Source: Theocolax elegans | Taxonomy: Eukaryota > Arthropoda > Insecta > Hymenoptera > Cerocephalidae | DNA length: 64,000 nucleotides | Direction of reading: 5' to 3' | Assembly (NCBI GenBank): GCA_026168455.1 | Contig: CM047426.1 | Span: 69,337,740-69,401,739, forward strand | In this document: piece by piece, positions 1-9,685 of the stretch | How positions within the stretch are numbered: position 1 is the stretch's first letter | Layout of the letters: the number at the start of each line of letters is the position of its first letter | The notes under the pieces: model-generated | Told to the model about the DNA's origin: nothing | What the model saw: only the letters and a program-made list of their open reading frames with translations | Databases searched by the model: none | Position numbers and translations under genes: made by a program

Positions 1-359
1 ATTGATTATTAAGAAAGATAAATATGCACATACGTACCGATAATAAATATACAGCACTCTTATATATTAATATTTGATGATTTTATGTAAGAATAACATA
101 ATTTAACGAGTACAAAATACACACAATGGAATTGGAAAACTCAGTTTATTCTTTTGTTTCACACTTATTGTAAACATCGCGCGCAAGGTTTCATATAGTA
201 TAGTCAAAATATAACTACGCATGCTCCATGTATTCTTAAACGTACATAAAGGTGGCGCTTGACTTCTGCTAGAGAGTTCTAAAAAAATTTATAACCTCAA
301 TCAGAATCTTCTTTTTATTTATATTTTTACGTGTTAATAACTGTTTTTATTAACAAAAT
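1..359. other. AT-rich flank, no gene seen
   Basis: No reading frame or RNA gene is recognisable. The stretch lies just downstream (minus-strand sense) of the transposase C-terminal fragment and may include the 3' untranslated part of that transposon, but no terminal repeat was found. Confidence 0.5.
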
Positions 360-555
360 TTACTGTTCATGAAGAATCGATACCACAAATGTACGAGATT
401 CATTTACAGAAAATTGTATACAAAATTTTATCATTTTTCTTTTTACTTTGTATATGGAAATATACTTTTTTAATTGTTGTTTATCATCTTTAACTTCATA
501 CATATCTAATGCAGTTGAATCAATTGGATTTGTGTATACTGAGTTTATAATTATT
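360..555 (-). pseudogene. C-terminal fragment of the same Tnp2-like transposase
   Basis: On the minus strand the frame LIIINSVYTNPIDSTALDMY continues through a Lys-rich stretch to a terminal VSILHEQ and stop at 360. This layout (P-x2-S-x2-L-x2-Y, then a final hydrophobic-LH motif) is the usual C-terminus of this transposase family. It begins exactly where the left end of the 556-3374 element stops, and the 5' part of the gene resumes beyond the right end of that element at 3375. I infer one gene split by the insertion. Confidence 0.6.
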
Positions 556-705
556 AAAGGACCCCGTAACACGCCTATGGGAAATGTGCAGAATTTTTTG
601 TATGTTGTGTGTTTTGGCGTCCTGAACAAAAGTCTCAATGGGCACAAAGCTCTAAACGCAATAGGTCCCACAATAGGGGCCCCTGAAGTCACTATTGTAG
701 GGTAC

Positions 706-1142
706 CCCAACACAAAATCTCACGTGCGATCTCATGCCAAAATCTCATCCAACTTTTCACTCGGACCGCTGCTTAAACTTCTCAAATAATAGGAAATCAA
801 TTTATGAATATGGTAAGTCTCTTAATAAGTGATAACACCCCCCAGATAAGTCCAAAAATCGAGGTTTGAAAGCGTTTCAGACATATTTTCGATTTTTAGA
901 AATTTCTCACATGAGATCTCACGTGAGAAATTTTCAACGATCGAAAATATATCTAAAAATCGAAAATATGCTAAAAACGCTTTGAAACCTTGATTTTTGA
1001 ACTCATCTGGGGGGTGTTATCACTCAATAAGTGACTTACCATATACATAAATTGATTTCCTATTATTTGAGAAGTTTAAGCAGCGGTTCGGGTGAAAAGT
1101 CGGATGAGATTTTGGCATGAGATCTCACGTGAGATTTTGTAA
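706..1142. mobile_element. Palindromic MITE inserted in the left terminal repeat
   Basis: About 437 bp that folds on itself almost end to end: ACAAAATCTCACGTG at the left is matched by CACGTGAGATTTTGT at the right, with pairing down to a centre near 920. It is flanked by TAGGGTAC (698-705) and TAGGGTAT (1143-1150), an imperfect 8-bp target duplication. The right arm of the host element (3145-3374) lacks it and shows the empty site. An 8-bp duplication would suit hAT-type mobilisation (inference). Confidence 0.75.
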
Positions 1143-1300
1143 TAGGGTATCAGCTCTAATAGTAATTCTCGGTGCTGATTGCATTTTATCGTACACTGGT
1201 TTCCGTTAATATGGTAAACTCTGGGTAGTGCTAATGCAAACGGCAAACATACTTAATTTTTTATCATGTATATATATATATATTGTGACATTGTAGTTAT

Positions 1301-2269
1301 ACTACATGTCACTTAGAAATAAAATAGCGAGACAAGGTATAGTATAGCACCTGTCAAGCTTACTATGCGAAGTAAGCGTTCTATACATACCAATCAGTGC
1401 GTAGTAAGCAGGAGAACCCGAAGCAAAGGAGATGCGACTCCTGACTGCGCACAATTGCACACACACACACACACTGCTCCGTTGATCCAGCATCCTAATG
1501 CCTTCTCCAGTACCAGGAATGACCCGTACCATATTCCCAGGTCCCATCCAGCCTTGAATGCCCTCTCCAGCTGTCCGGACACTCCGAGCCAAAGATCCCG
1601 TATTGACAATATACGGCACCTGCAATGAAGAAACTCGAGAGGCTCGATTTAGCTTAAAATCGAGGTAAAACGGAACGATTTAAAAGCTTACCTCGCAGAT
1701 AGTATTCTCAGCAGGGCCGAGGTTACTCAATCGCCATCCGGCACCACTAAGTCAACGTCGTCGACGATGTCTCCGTCGAGGCAGCGAAACCATGGCCCGA
1801 GCGGCCTGTACGAACCGAGCCGAGCGCGCACGACTCGAAACGCGAGAGTAGGCGCGCCTGCGCAATACGCAGAGGAGAAACTCTCTCGCTTCGTGCGTGC
1901 CGATAATCGACAGACTGCGACCGACCACCGATCGTGCAACCCGGAAATACCGCAATTTTTACGAACCACGTGTGTGTCCGAGGGACCCAGGAGACGAGCG
2001 TCCAGGTGAGCCGTGCTCCTTCCTCCCAAATCCAGCTTCCTTTCAGTGTGTGTGCGCGACGCGTGGTTAGGTGCGGGACGGCCCGCAATCGCGCGAACGC
2101 GAGCGACCGCGGCCAACGTGACTGGCGATTTTTGAACGGCAAAGCCGCTGCTTTGCCGTGTAATACTTACGTGCACATTAAGTGCAATAAACCTGTAATC
2201 TCTTTTTAACGAAGTTGTTTTGATTTTTTGTGTTATAACCGTGACTCCACCCTAATCCCCAGTGGACAC
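1301..2269 (-). other. GC-rich non-coding block downstream of a minus-strand primer-binding site
   Basis: Much richer in GC than its surroundings, with a short CA run near 1460. On the minus strand it follows the PBS at 2270-2287, so it may be the leader or internal region of an LTR element. Open frames exist on both strands but none resembles gag or pol. No minus-oriented 3' LTR or polypurine tract was found to its left. Confidence 0.35.
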
Positions 2270-2287
2270 GCCCCACGTTGGGCGCCA
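2270..2287 (-). promoter_or_regulatory. LTR primer-binding site matching tRNA-Lys(CTT)
   Basis: On the minus strand TGGCGCCCAACGTGGGGC follows directly after an LTR-like terminus ending TTACA. TGG plus the next bases is complementary to the 3' end of animal tRNA-Lys(CTT) with its added CCA (established knowledge). A second, shorter copy (TGGCGCCCAAC, 2313-2323) lies on the plus strand, head to head with this one. Confidence 0.7.
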
Positions 2288-2483
2288 TGTAACAATGAGT
2301 CTCATTGTTACATGGCGCCCAACATAAAAGTACCCATATCCTTCCAACACCCTAGTTTCCTAGTTTCTAAGTTTTAATGATTCCATGCATAGGCTTCTGC
2401 TTTACCTACGACCCGGCTCCCTACCCTTTCGTCCTAATATTACGATGAATCCGGAGATATTCATCGTTTAGGCGGGGGGGAGT

Positions 2484-2741
2484 TGTGACGTGGTGGATCT
2501 GTATGAGTACAGATCCCCGTCACTTAGGGCTCTGTAGTACCGACGCGGCCAGCGCAAGAATCGGCACTTGGCATATGGCGCGCGTATCGGTAGGCAGAAG
2601 ACATGGAAAAGTACAGCTACGACCAATTACGGGCGCAGCGCAGTGGTAGCGTGAACGCCTTCGGATCCGAAGGGGCTCGGGTTCAAGACCTGACGCCCGT
2701 TCCTTTTTTTTAATTTGTAGCAAATGAGTCTCATTGTTACA
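2484..2741 (+). repeat. 3' LTR of the TRIM-like element
   Basis: 258 bp bounded by TGT...ACA, preceded by a polypurine tract. It contains a small hairpin (GGATCTG...CAGATCC, near 2495-2515) and a complete tRNA-like sequence followed by a T run (2629-2709). Confidence 0.65.
2629..2701 (+). tRNA. tRNA-like sequence (Arg-TCG-like) inside an LTR
   Basis: The 5' ACGGGCG pairs perfectly with CGCCCGT at 2694-2700. A D arm GCGC-AGTGGTA-GCGT (A-box like, AGCGCAGTGGTAGC) and a T arm TCGGG-TTCAAGA-CCTGA (B-box like) are in correct spacing. The centre reads CTTCGGA, as in the tRNA-Arg(TCG) anticodon loop, but the anticodon stem does not pair canonically; instead CCTTC...GAAGG forms an alternative stem. 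A T8 run follows at once, as for RNA polymerase III termination. Probably a pseudo-tRNA or tRNA-derived promoter module rather than a working tRNA. Confidence 0.6.
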
Positions 2742-3144
2742 ATATATATATCTTTACATTTTTAATTTTTATTTTGATCAATACGAATTCCGCTTGATTA
2801 ATACTTTTAATTCTCTTTGAAATTGTTGTATAATATTAATTGTGTTACTCTATTACTATGTTATAATGAAAACTACGTGTTTATACTCTACCCAATAAAC
2901 CTTGAGTTAAATGCCATTACAAATATAAAGTCTTATTACTTAAGCTATACATTTACAAAACTTGCGTTTGGGGGGTTTGGGCCATAAACATTAAAAAAGA
3001 GTATCGACAAACTCCTATCGTACAATAATACTCGTTTATGCATCTTTTAGTGGAGACCGTCTGAAGTCCTATCGAATTTTTGGGCTTGGGTCCATTAGAG
3101 CAGGGAATTGGGATACCGAGACATGCGGTCAACCATAAATTAGG
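2742..3144. other. AT-rich interior of the 556-3374 element
   Basis: Starts with a short ATATATAT run. No coding or RNA feature was recognised. Confidence 0.4.
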
Positions 3145-3374
3145 CCATATTAACGGAAACCAGTGTACGATAAAGTGCAATCAGTACCGAGAATTACTAT
3201 TAGAGCTGATACCCTGTAATAGTGACTTCAGGGGCCCCTACTGTGGGACCTATTGCGTTTAGAGCTTTGTGCCCATTGAAACTTTTGTTCAGGACGCCAA
3301 GACACACAACATATAAAAAATTCAGCGAAATTGACGGAATCCACATTTCCCATAGGCGTGTTACGGGGTCCTTT

Positions 3375-5113
3375 GTTACATGTAAATATATTTTTTCATT
3401 TGTTTGAATAATCTTTTGAATTCTCACTATTTGATTATCAGTTAATAATACAATATTATTTGGATGTTTTGTAGTTAAATATTTTTGTTTGTCATTAATT
3501 GATTTAATGACTGCATTAAAATTATGACTAATTATTGATAAAGTTCTTGGTACTTTAGGTACTTGATTGATTATTTCTCTATGAGAATGAGTTTGTCGAC
3601 AGTATTGTGCTACTTTTCTATATGGAGATTTTAGAATACTTTTTATTTTTCCCGACTCATTCTCATAAGGAAATGCATTAATATAATATAGATTTCACAA
3701 TACTGGTTAGATTATTTAAATTGGTTTTTTGATTGACACTTAGTTTACATACAGTATTATTACCAGTCATCCAATGTTCGAACAATCTTAACATGACACC
3801 TAAATATAAGAGATGCATTGAGTCGAGTACAAATTGACGGATGAAATCTATTTCTGGCTCAATAGCTAAAAGTGGAGATGAACCGTTGTGATGATCAACA
3901 TCTTGGAATTGGCGAAATCCATCAGCTGTTCTCACTTCATTATTGCATTGGAGAAACACTAAAATATTGTCAACTTTATGCCCAAGAACAGTGCATCTCT
4001 CGCAACCATTTTTTGATGTATGTCCCTTAATATTTTTTATGGTAGCCCTGGCTGGTGTATCACATATAAAACAGCGCAGCTTTAGTACATAGTGTTCAGA
4101 GTTAATTATAATGCCTTCTGCTAACAATGTATTTAATTCTATAATAAATTTAACAAAATAATCGTGTAATGACTTTGGTTTGGAGTTGCCATAAAATACT
4201 GCAAACTGGAAACGGTTGATAAATATCAGGATACTTAACAGGTTTACATAAAATTGGTAACATTAATTTAGGTGAGCTCTTGTGTAGTTTAACTCCATTC
4301 AGGTTAAAATCTATTTCAATTATATTGTCTGTATGCAATTTAGTATTTATACATTACTGAAGTCCATTTTCTGTTCCTAAATATGGATATTCACCTATTA
4401 AGTTATCTGAATCTATCATTTTTTCTATAACATATTTTGCTTCTTGCTTTTTTAGAAATACTTTTGACGAATTTGGCAGTTGAGGTAGAAGGTTTGGTTT
4501 CAATATTGCTAACAGCGAATCAACATCAATGTCAGGAGTATTTGATAATACAGCCCATTTGTCGAAGCAAAATAATTTCTTTAACTTCTTCACAGTTGTG
4601 TTCGCTATAAATAGATTCAGAATCTTTACTTACCTCTGAATAATTAACACTGGAATCAGTATCAGTTTTGCTTTCTTCCTTGCTAGTGTTTAACTCCAAA
4701 ATACTATTCGATTCACAGACACTATCAGATTGTTCATCGATGTCATAACATTCATTATAATACACAGATTCTTGATCACAACTGCTTGAAATAGTATTAC
4801 AGTTTTCAAGACTTTGAGAACTTTCAAAAATTTGTTGAGTTTCAATCACATTATTTTCATCTTCTTGATCGTTATTAATTAAAAAACTATCATTATTTTC
4901 ACAGCTTATTCTTAAACGTTTATTTAAATTTCCCAACTCTTTTTTTACACAACGATATTCTCTAACTCGTTTAGTACTTTTTTTATCTTTAATGTAATTC
5001 ATTTTGAAAATTATAAAATAAAAATAAAACTTTTGATAATACACAATTAGAAAACAAATGTATACTACTAAAGAGAACCCGTTTTGGGTTAAAGTTAACA
5101 AATAATTTAACAA
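3375..5113 (-). pseudogene. Tnp2/CACTA-like transposase, N-terminal and central part, degenerate
   Basis: Minus-strand reading blocks give one broken protein. An acidic, Ser/Asn-rich N-terminus (from about 5000, starting MNYIKDKKST) is followed by a block at 4593-4150 (LHKSSPKLMLPILCKP) and a core at 4127-3678 with CFICDTPARA, KGHTSKNGCERCTVLGHKV and QFVLDSMHLLYLGVM. It continues without an ATG to about 3375. The C-x2-C and C-x2-C pairs, the DGF(R)xF segment and the D-x-MHLxYLGVM segment are typical of Tnp2-type transposases found in many arthropod genomes. I see at least two frameshifts (near 4590 and 4150) and a stop near 4355, so it is dead. The last residues sit in fragment 360-555, separated by an inserted element. 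Family name is from memory of motif style. Confidence 0.7.
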
Positions 5114-6051
5114 TGATCATTTTATGTCAAATAAAATTTAATTTTTATGCTGTAATATTTTCATCATAATTAAATCTTTATTTTTGTAAACAAATTGTTT
5201 ATTAATAATTTCTTTAAACAATGAGCATATATTGATCATATAAAGATCATTTTATATATATATTTGAAAAATAAAGCCAACAATATATTTATAATTATTC
5301 GTCGGTTTGATCCCGACCTGGGGACGTTGATTTTTTTCTTTATCGATCTTTCCTTAATTAATTTTCTAATACCTCTAGCAACATTTAAAACTTAGCGATA
5401 TGCAAGTAAGTTGCTAATAAAGAGGGTTTTGTGCAATATTTGAACAAATATTGAGTAACACAAGTTAGCTCGTAAATACTGATTAATATATATACTTTCT
5501 AATAAATACATGCACGAGCGATTTAGAGTCAAAATTTAAAATGTATTTATAATTATTGTAACGCTTTAATATTTATAAAGATTGTGTGTACATAAATTTG
5601 ATATACGTTTAAAAGTAACAAATTTGTTTTCATTGAAAATAAATATACGCTACAAAGAAACAATGGTTTGTTAATAGTTAACAATTCTCATTTAAAAGCC
5701 ATGCAGATTTCATAACTAAAAGGTTTCATTGCACGGTGGCGCTCAGCCCGCGATTTTCAGGTCATCTTAAATAGAAGACTCGAAAATAAAATATTCATTT
5801 TGGCAATAGAAGTGATAAACCGAAACGAATTTTAATTGAAATAATTTTGATTAAAAATAAAATAATTTTATACGTGAATTCCATTTTTACAGAATACGGG
5901 ATACACATCGTTTCGTCGACGCCGAAAGAAGAAAGTTGTACTTTGATTGCTGACGCTCTCCATAATTTTATTGTAAGCTAATTTCTATGTCGATCTGAAG
6001 AAGGCCAGTAGAGAGAAAAAAGATGACAATTTTACAAAATTTCTGCTTTTA
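5114..6051. other. Intergenic AT-rich DNA
   Basis: No gene recognised. It includes the upstream region of the minus-strand transposase; its terminal inverted repeat could not be identified by eye. Confidence 0.4.
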
Positions 6052-6082
6052 TTTCGTTGGCTTGGTATGCCAACCTCATCAG
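6052..6082 (-). ncRNA. Candidate hammerhead ribozyme core (weak)
   Basis: Minus strand: CTGATGA, then a stem II of GTTGG/CCAAC with a nine-base loop, then GAAA. This fits the conserved CUGANGA-stem II-GAAA core. The bases after GAAA (TAAAAGC) do not show the expected short stem III and cleavage triplet, and stem I is only GC/GC, so activity is doubtful. The surrounding text resembles the ribozyme-bearing repeats near 51-53 and 58.7 kb. Confidence 0.35.
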
Positions 6083-6329
6083 GCTAATTTATTAAATCAC
6101 AAGAAAAAACCATTTTACAAATAGATACATAACAAATCTTTTATTTTTATATTTGCGTTTGAAATAATTTTTCAGTTTAAAGTGGCTCAAGCGATTTTAT
6201 ACAATAGCGCAAAAATTGCTGAAAATTAAGATGATGCAGATAAGATATTTATTTTTTCTACGGCTATATATATAGAAAATAGACGACTATCTCTCTACAC
6301 TCATTGGAGAGATCATCGTCTATTTTCTA

Positions 6330-6334
<5 letters not shown>

Positions 6335-6364
<30 letters not shown>

Positions 6365-6778
6365 TCTTGATTTTGTGCTCTCTTTTTCCTGGCACTTCCT
6401 ACCGTTTATCCCCTGGGGGACTTTAACGGTGTTCACCTACCACCTATGTGTGGGTGCTTTATCCCTCCCTTAAAAACCCCACCATCTCGCATTCGCCCGG
6501 GGTTATGCCCGTGGATGAGGGAAACCTGTGAAGCAGGGAAAACCTCACCCGAGATGGCCGGTGTATTCGAAACATTCTTTTTGGGTGTCAAAGTCACATT
6601 GCGTAGGCCTTGACACCGAAACCGAATGTTTCACACCTCCCGCTCACGTTGTGAAATGTGAAAAAACACCTAACCCGCCACGAAAGCCAAACCCATCCAA
6701 GTGCGAACCGCACTCAGTGCTGCTTAACTTCCGTGACCGGCCGAGGTGCGTCTCCGCCACTCCGCCACCGTGTCGGTA
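6335..6778 (-). mobile_element. 5S rRNA-derived SINE
   Basis: Minus-strand retroposon with a long poly(A) tail (T run at 6335-6361). Its head (about 6770-6680) reads CGGTCACGGAAGTTAAGCAG and then CACTTGGATGGG, matching the 5S rRNA internal promoter (A box, intermediate element, C box). It is flanked by an identical 16-bp target duplication TCTATTTTCTATATAT (6319-6334 and 6779-6794). The insertion hit one arm of an older hairpin (6262-6334, TAGAAAATAGACGA paired with TCGTCTATTTTCTA). The body shows no protein; the frame at 6528-6848 is spurious. Confidence 0.85.
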
Positions 6779-6794
6779 TCTATTTTCTATATAT

Positions 6795-7920
6795 ATAGTC
6801 GCAGAACATCTTGCTGGCGTCGTATATCATCTTGCGACAGGCGTCTAAGGTGAAATCTCCAGTTCCTTATTGAGGAGTCCAAGCTGGAGATCGAGGACGA
6901 AACGCCTTTAATTATTTTAAAAGGCCATGCTCTGGGAAATTCCACCAACCATAATGGACAAAGAGTACGATAGACCTGCTTTATTCTAAAAGTAAAGCAT
7001 TTAGTTCGGAGAGACCGATAATATTATTTATATATACACATTACCGAACGATAAAATTTTGTATCATAATAAAGAATTAAGTATGACTTGTAACTGTGAA
7101 ATAATAAAAGCGATATTAGAAGGTCTCATGTGGGTCCACGGACGCGCATGTTATATCAGTGTTATTTTCTTTCATTATTATGAATTTTAACATGGAAAGT
7201 TTTGATCACAGACATAATGATTTCATTTTGTTATTCAATTTAACAAATTATGCTAGCATTGTAGGTTCTTTTTAGGAAGTTCTTTTTTTTGCAATTTTAC
7301 ATTATATAAAATTATTACAGTACTTTCTATATATCACATCTGATTATTCTGGCAAACTTTTTTTTTCAGAACAGAATATCCAAATTTCACTATCATTATC
7401 CATTTTATACAATATTAGATACATAATGTATATTCATATTTTTGGCCAAATACTTATTGAAATTGCTTTAAGTGACTTACTCATCGTTTAATTTTATTTA
7501 TATCACTTTTTTGTTTTATCTCTATTTTTGTTTCAGTTTTAAAAAGTATTCGACGAAAAGTTGCGGATGTGCTTAGCTCTGATATTAATTATATAAATAA
7601 TGTAAATGGTATGTATTCTTATTAATTAAAAAAAATTAATTAACGTGTAAGCATTTATGATAATATTTTTTAAGTCCTATTTTCCCTGTTTTACGCCCAC
7701 TGCGACATAAATATGTAATCCAGTGGGCGCAAAGAACTTTTGTTCGGTTTTTCATCAACTGCATCTCGTGCAGAAAATCCACACACGGTTTAAAAAAGCC
7801 CATTTTACGCCCTTCCTATACAATATACTATTTTCTGGTCAGTTGTCTGTCGACTCGCTTAGAGAACAAACGTGTTTACATACAGCACTTGCTATATATT
7901 GTGTAACAATAAGTTATATG
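6795..7920. other. Intergenic DNA with one candidate exon
   Basis: AT-rich. The segment 7537-7608 (+) is open in one frame (LKSIRRKVADVLSSDINYIN), preceded by a pyrimidine tract and CAG and followed by GTATGT, so it could be a small internal exon of a host gene. No family recognised. Nothing else supported. Confidence 0.25.
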
Positions 7921-8070
7921 TCATTCGCCTCGTTCTCGAGATTATATACCATATAGTTTCCTTCCTTACCCACTGGACATCACAACGTTTAGAGTAAAAT
8001 GAAATTTGGCAACCTTGCCGCGCCAGCCACCGCAGGCAGGGTCTTCTCCTGTGCGCGCGAACTCATCATT
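7921..8070 (+). repeat. DIRS left inverted terminal repeat
   Basis: Starts TCATTCGCCTCGTTCTCGAG and runs to CGCGAACTCATCATT. The part from about 7941 onward is repeated in inverse at 12029-12160; the first 30 or so bases are complementary to 11851-11887 in the internal complementary region. Confidence 0.85.
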
Positions 8071-8172
8071 CCTTTTCGTTGTGCGCTGGAAGTCGCACGT
8101 GTTTAGAGAGCGAGAGCGCGCTTATTAGATTATATTATTAATTTTTTTTAGTGTAGTTGGGAAATTCGAAAA

Positions 8173-9422
8173 ATGTCTAGAAGGCGTAAAGCAGAGGAAA
8201 TTGAGCAACTTTCCAAGAAGATGCAGAAATTACAAAAGAGATTCGAACTTATTCAAAACGAATCGAGCTCGTCGAGTAGCGAAAGTGACGAGAAGTCCGA
8301 GGTCAGCGAAGAACAATATACTGAGGTGCAAGTAGAAACTATAAAAACAGGTGAGACGATGGATAAAACAAAACAATTTATTTGATTGTTTGATTAGTAC
8401 TGAAGGGTAAAATAACTATAAGTTAGAAAAAACGTCTGTAAGACGAATTCGCCCCTCGTGGCAATATACCCTTTGTGGTTTTTTTACGCCCCTTGTGGCA
8501 TCGCGCCCTTTGTGGCAACGTCCTTTGAGACAAAATATTTCCTGTTATATGTAATTCTCAAAAATTGTAATTAAAAAATTCTTTTTTTGATGTAACAGAT
8601 CACGTTGATGATCAAGTTAACACCGAACAGCAGAAAGAAAACGAATCTAAGGAGAATGATAAAGACGTAGACGAGGCCATTTTGGAGAAATTGGGAGAGG
8701 ACCCTCGAAAGTCACAAGCCTTGGATATAGAGTTGCATCAATCTCTTGTGTTAAGGTGGAACTATTGGGTTGCAAAAGGAGTTGAAGAGAAGGTTAGGGA
8801 CCAATTAAAAAATAAAGATGCTCGATCGACGGAATTTGATGCGCCGAAGATGAACGCAGAAATTACGGCGATGCTTTCCGAATCCGCACAGAAGAGAGAT
8901 AGCTACATGGTTGAAAACCAGAAGCTAGCGGGCTCGGCGTTAATGGCAATTGGATCGGCTTTATCGAGGATAATGACAGAGGATGATTCAGTAGATAAAT
9001 TGACTTTTGTAGAAAGAATTAACGATGCCGCCAAACTTATTATTCAAATACATTATAATGAGTCCGAATCAAGGAAAGCCTTTGTGTACCCAGTAGTCAC
9101 TAAACAAACAAAATTTATACTTAAGGAGGCCAAGTCCGATACACTATTATTTGGAGAAGGCTTGACGGAAAAGATTAAACAATCGAAAAGTTTAGAAAAA
9201 TTATCTAAAGACATGAAGCCAAGCTACAAGACCAATGCTCAGCAACCGTCTGACAAGAAATCTTTAAACGCAAAGAGCCTGCCGAGGAGCAAGCCGCTGT
9301 CGAATCGTGCAGGCTATTCGAACACACAGGGTCAGAATCGGTCTCGGATTATCTTCAGGAACAATCAACCGTTCAACTCGAGAGCACAAGCACCCAAGCC
9401 ATACAGGCCCAGGAACAAATAG
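8173..9422 (+). CDS. DIRS gag-like protein, two exons (8173-8350, 8599-9422)
   Basis: Exon 1 encodes a Lys/Arg-rich coiled-coil-like start (MSRRRKAEEIEQLSKKMQKL) and a Ser/Glu acidic stretch. A GTGAG...TAACAG intron of 248 nt (8351-8598) joins it in frame to exon 2. Exon 2 has LHQSLVLRWNYWVAKGV, MNAEITAMLSESAQKRDSYM and a basic, Asn/Gln/Arg-rich tail ending PYRPRNK, features I associate with the gag-like ORF of DIRS/PAT elements. The spliced frame is fully open (about 333 aa), making it the best preserved gene of the element. The intron holds four loose repeats of the type GCCCCTTGTGGCA (about 8448-8516). No zinc knuckle is visible. Confidence 0.7.
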
Positions 9423-9685
9423 AAGTAGGTAACGCGGGTCGTTTAAAAAATTTTTATTTAGAATGGAAAAAAATTACCGATGACAAATTCGTCTTAAATT
9501 GCATTCAGGGCCATAAAATTAGATTTAACTCTCAAGTTTCTCAAGGTCAATGCCCAGATAAAAAATTTAGCTCTAAAAAAGAACTTAATAATTATAATAG
9601 TGCAATTAAAAATTTAATAGATAAGGGAGCAATTAGAACCTGCAGACCAAAGAAAAAGCAGTTCTTATCTTCTTTGGATTCTTAA
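9340..9685 (+). pseudogene. DIRS pol: N-terminal part of reverse transcriptase
   Basis: Overlaps the end of gag in another frame. Encodes AGRLKNFYLEWKKITDDKFV, an I-x-GHKIRFNSQV segment, and LIDKGAIRTCRPKKKQFLSS, the typical lead-in of DIRS RT (W-x2-IT-D...KGAI...QFLS). In intact elements this is followed at once by the ITKPDGSHR motif; here it runs into a stop at 9683 and a displaced RNase H block. Confidence 0.7.

Larger units (their letters stand above)
2288..2741 (+). mobile_element. TRIM-like miniature LTR element, 5' LTR reduced to 25 bp
   Basis: Plus-strand order: LTR end ...TTACA (2288-2312), PBS TGGCGCCCAAC (2313-2323), about 150 bp of non-coding interior, G-rich polypurine tract (2471-2483), then an LTR starting TGTGACG (2484) and ending GTTACA (2741). 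The last 18 bases of the LTR, ATGAGTCTCATTGTTACA, match the stub before the PBS, which identifies the stub as a 5' LTR end. There is no coding capacity. The stub is also the centre of a palindrome shared with the minus-strand PBS. Confidence 0.65.
556..3374. mobile_element. 2.8-kb element with about 225-bp terminal inverted repeats, nested in a transposase
   Basis: The outer bases read AAAGGACCCCGTAACACGCC at the left and the exact complement at the right. The inverted repeats are 556-705 plus 1143-1214 (left, itself interrupted by a MITE) and 3145-3374 (right). The interior carries a GC-rich block and TRIM-like LTR remains, so it is a non-autonomous carrier. Short frames in the repeats (for example FLYVVCFGVLNKSLNGHKAL) occur in both arms but no protein family was recognised. 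No clean target-site duplication could be seen. Confidence 0.7.

Noticed and set aside
1302..2209. Several overlapping frames on both strands of the GC-rich block
   Set aside because: Six-frame openness in GC-rich DNA without any recognisable domain; no gag or pol motif.
2629..2701. A functional nuclear tRNA-Arg gene
   Set aside because: The anticodon stem does not pair and it lies within an LTR; described as tRNA-like only.
6528..6848. 106-codon frame over the 5S SINE
   Set aside because: Runs antisense through a SINE and out through its target duplication; no protein features.
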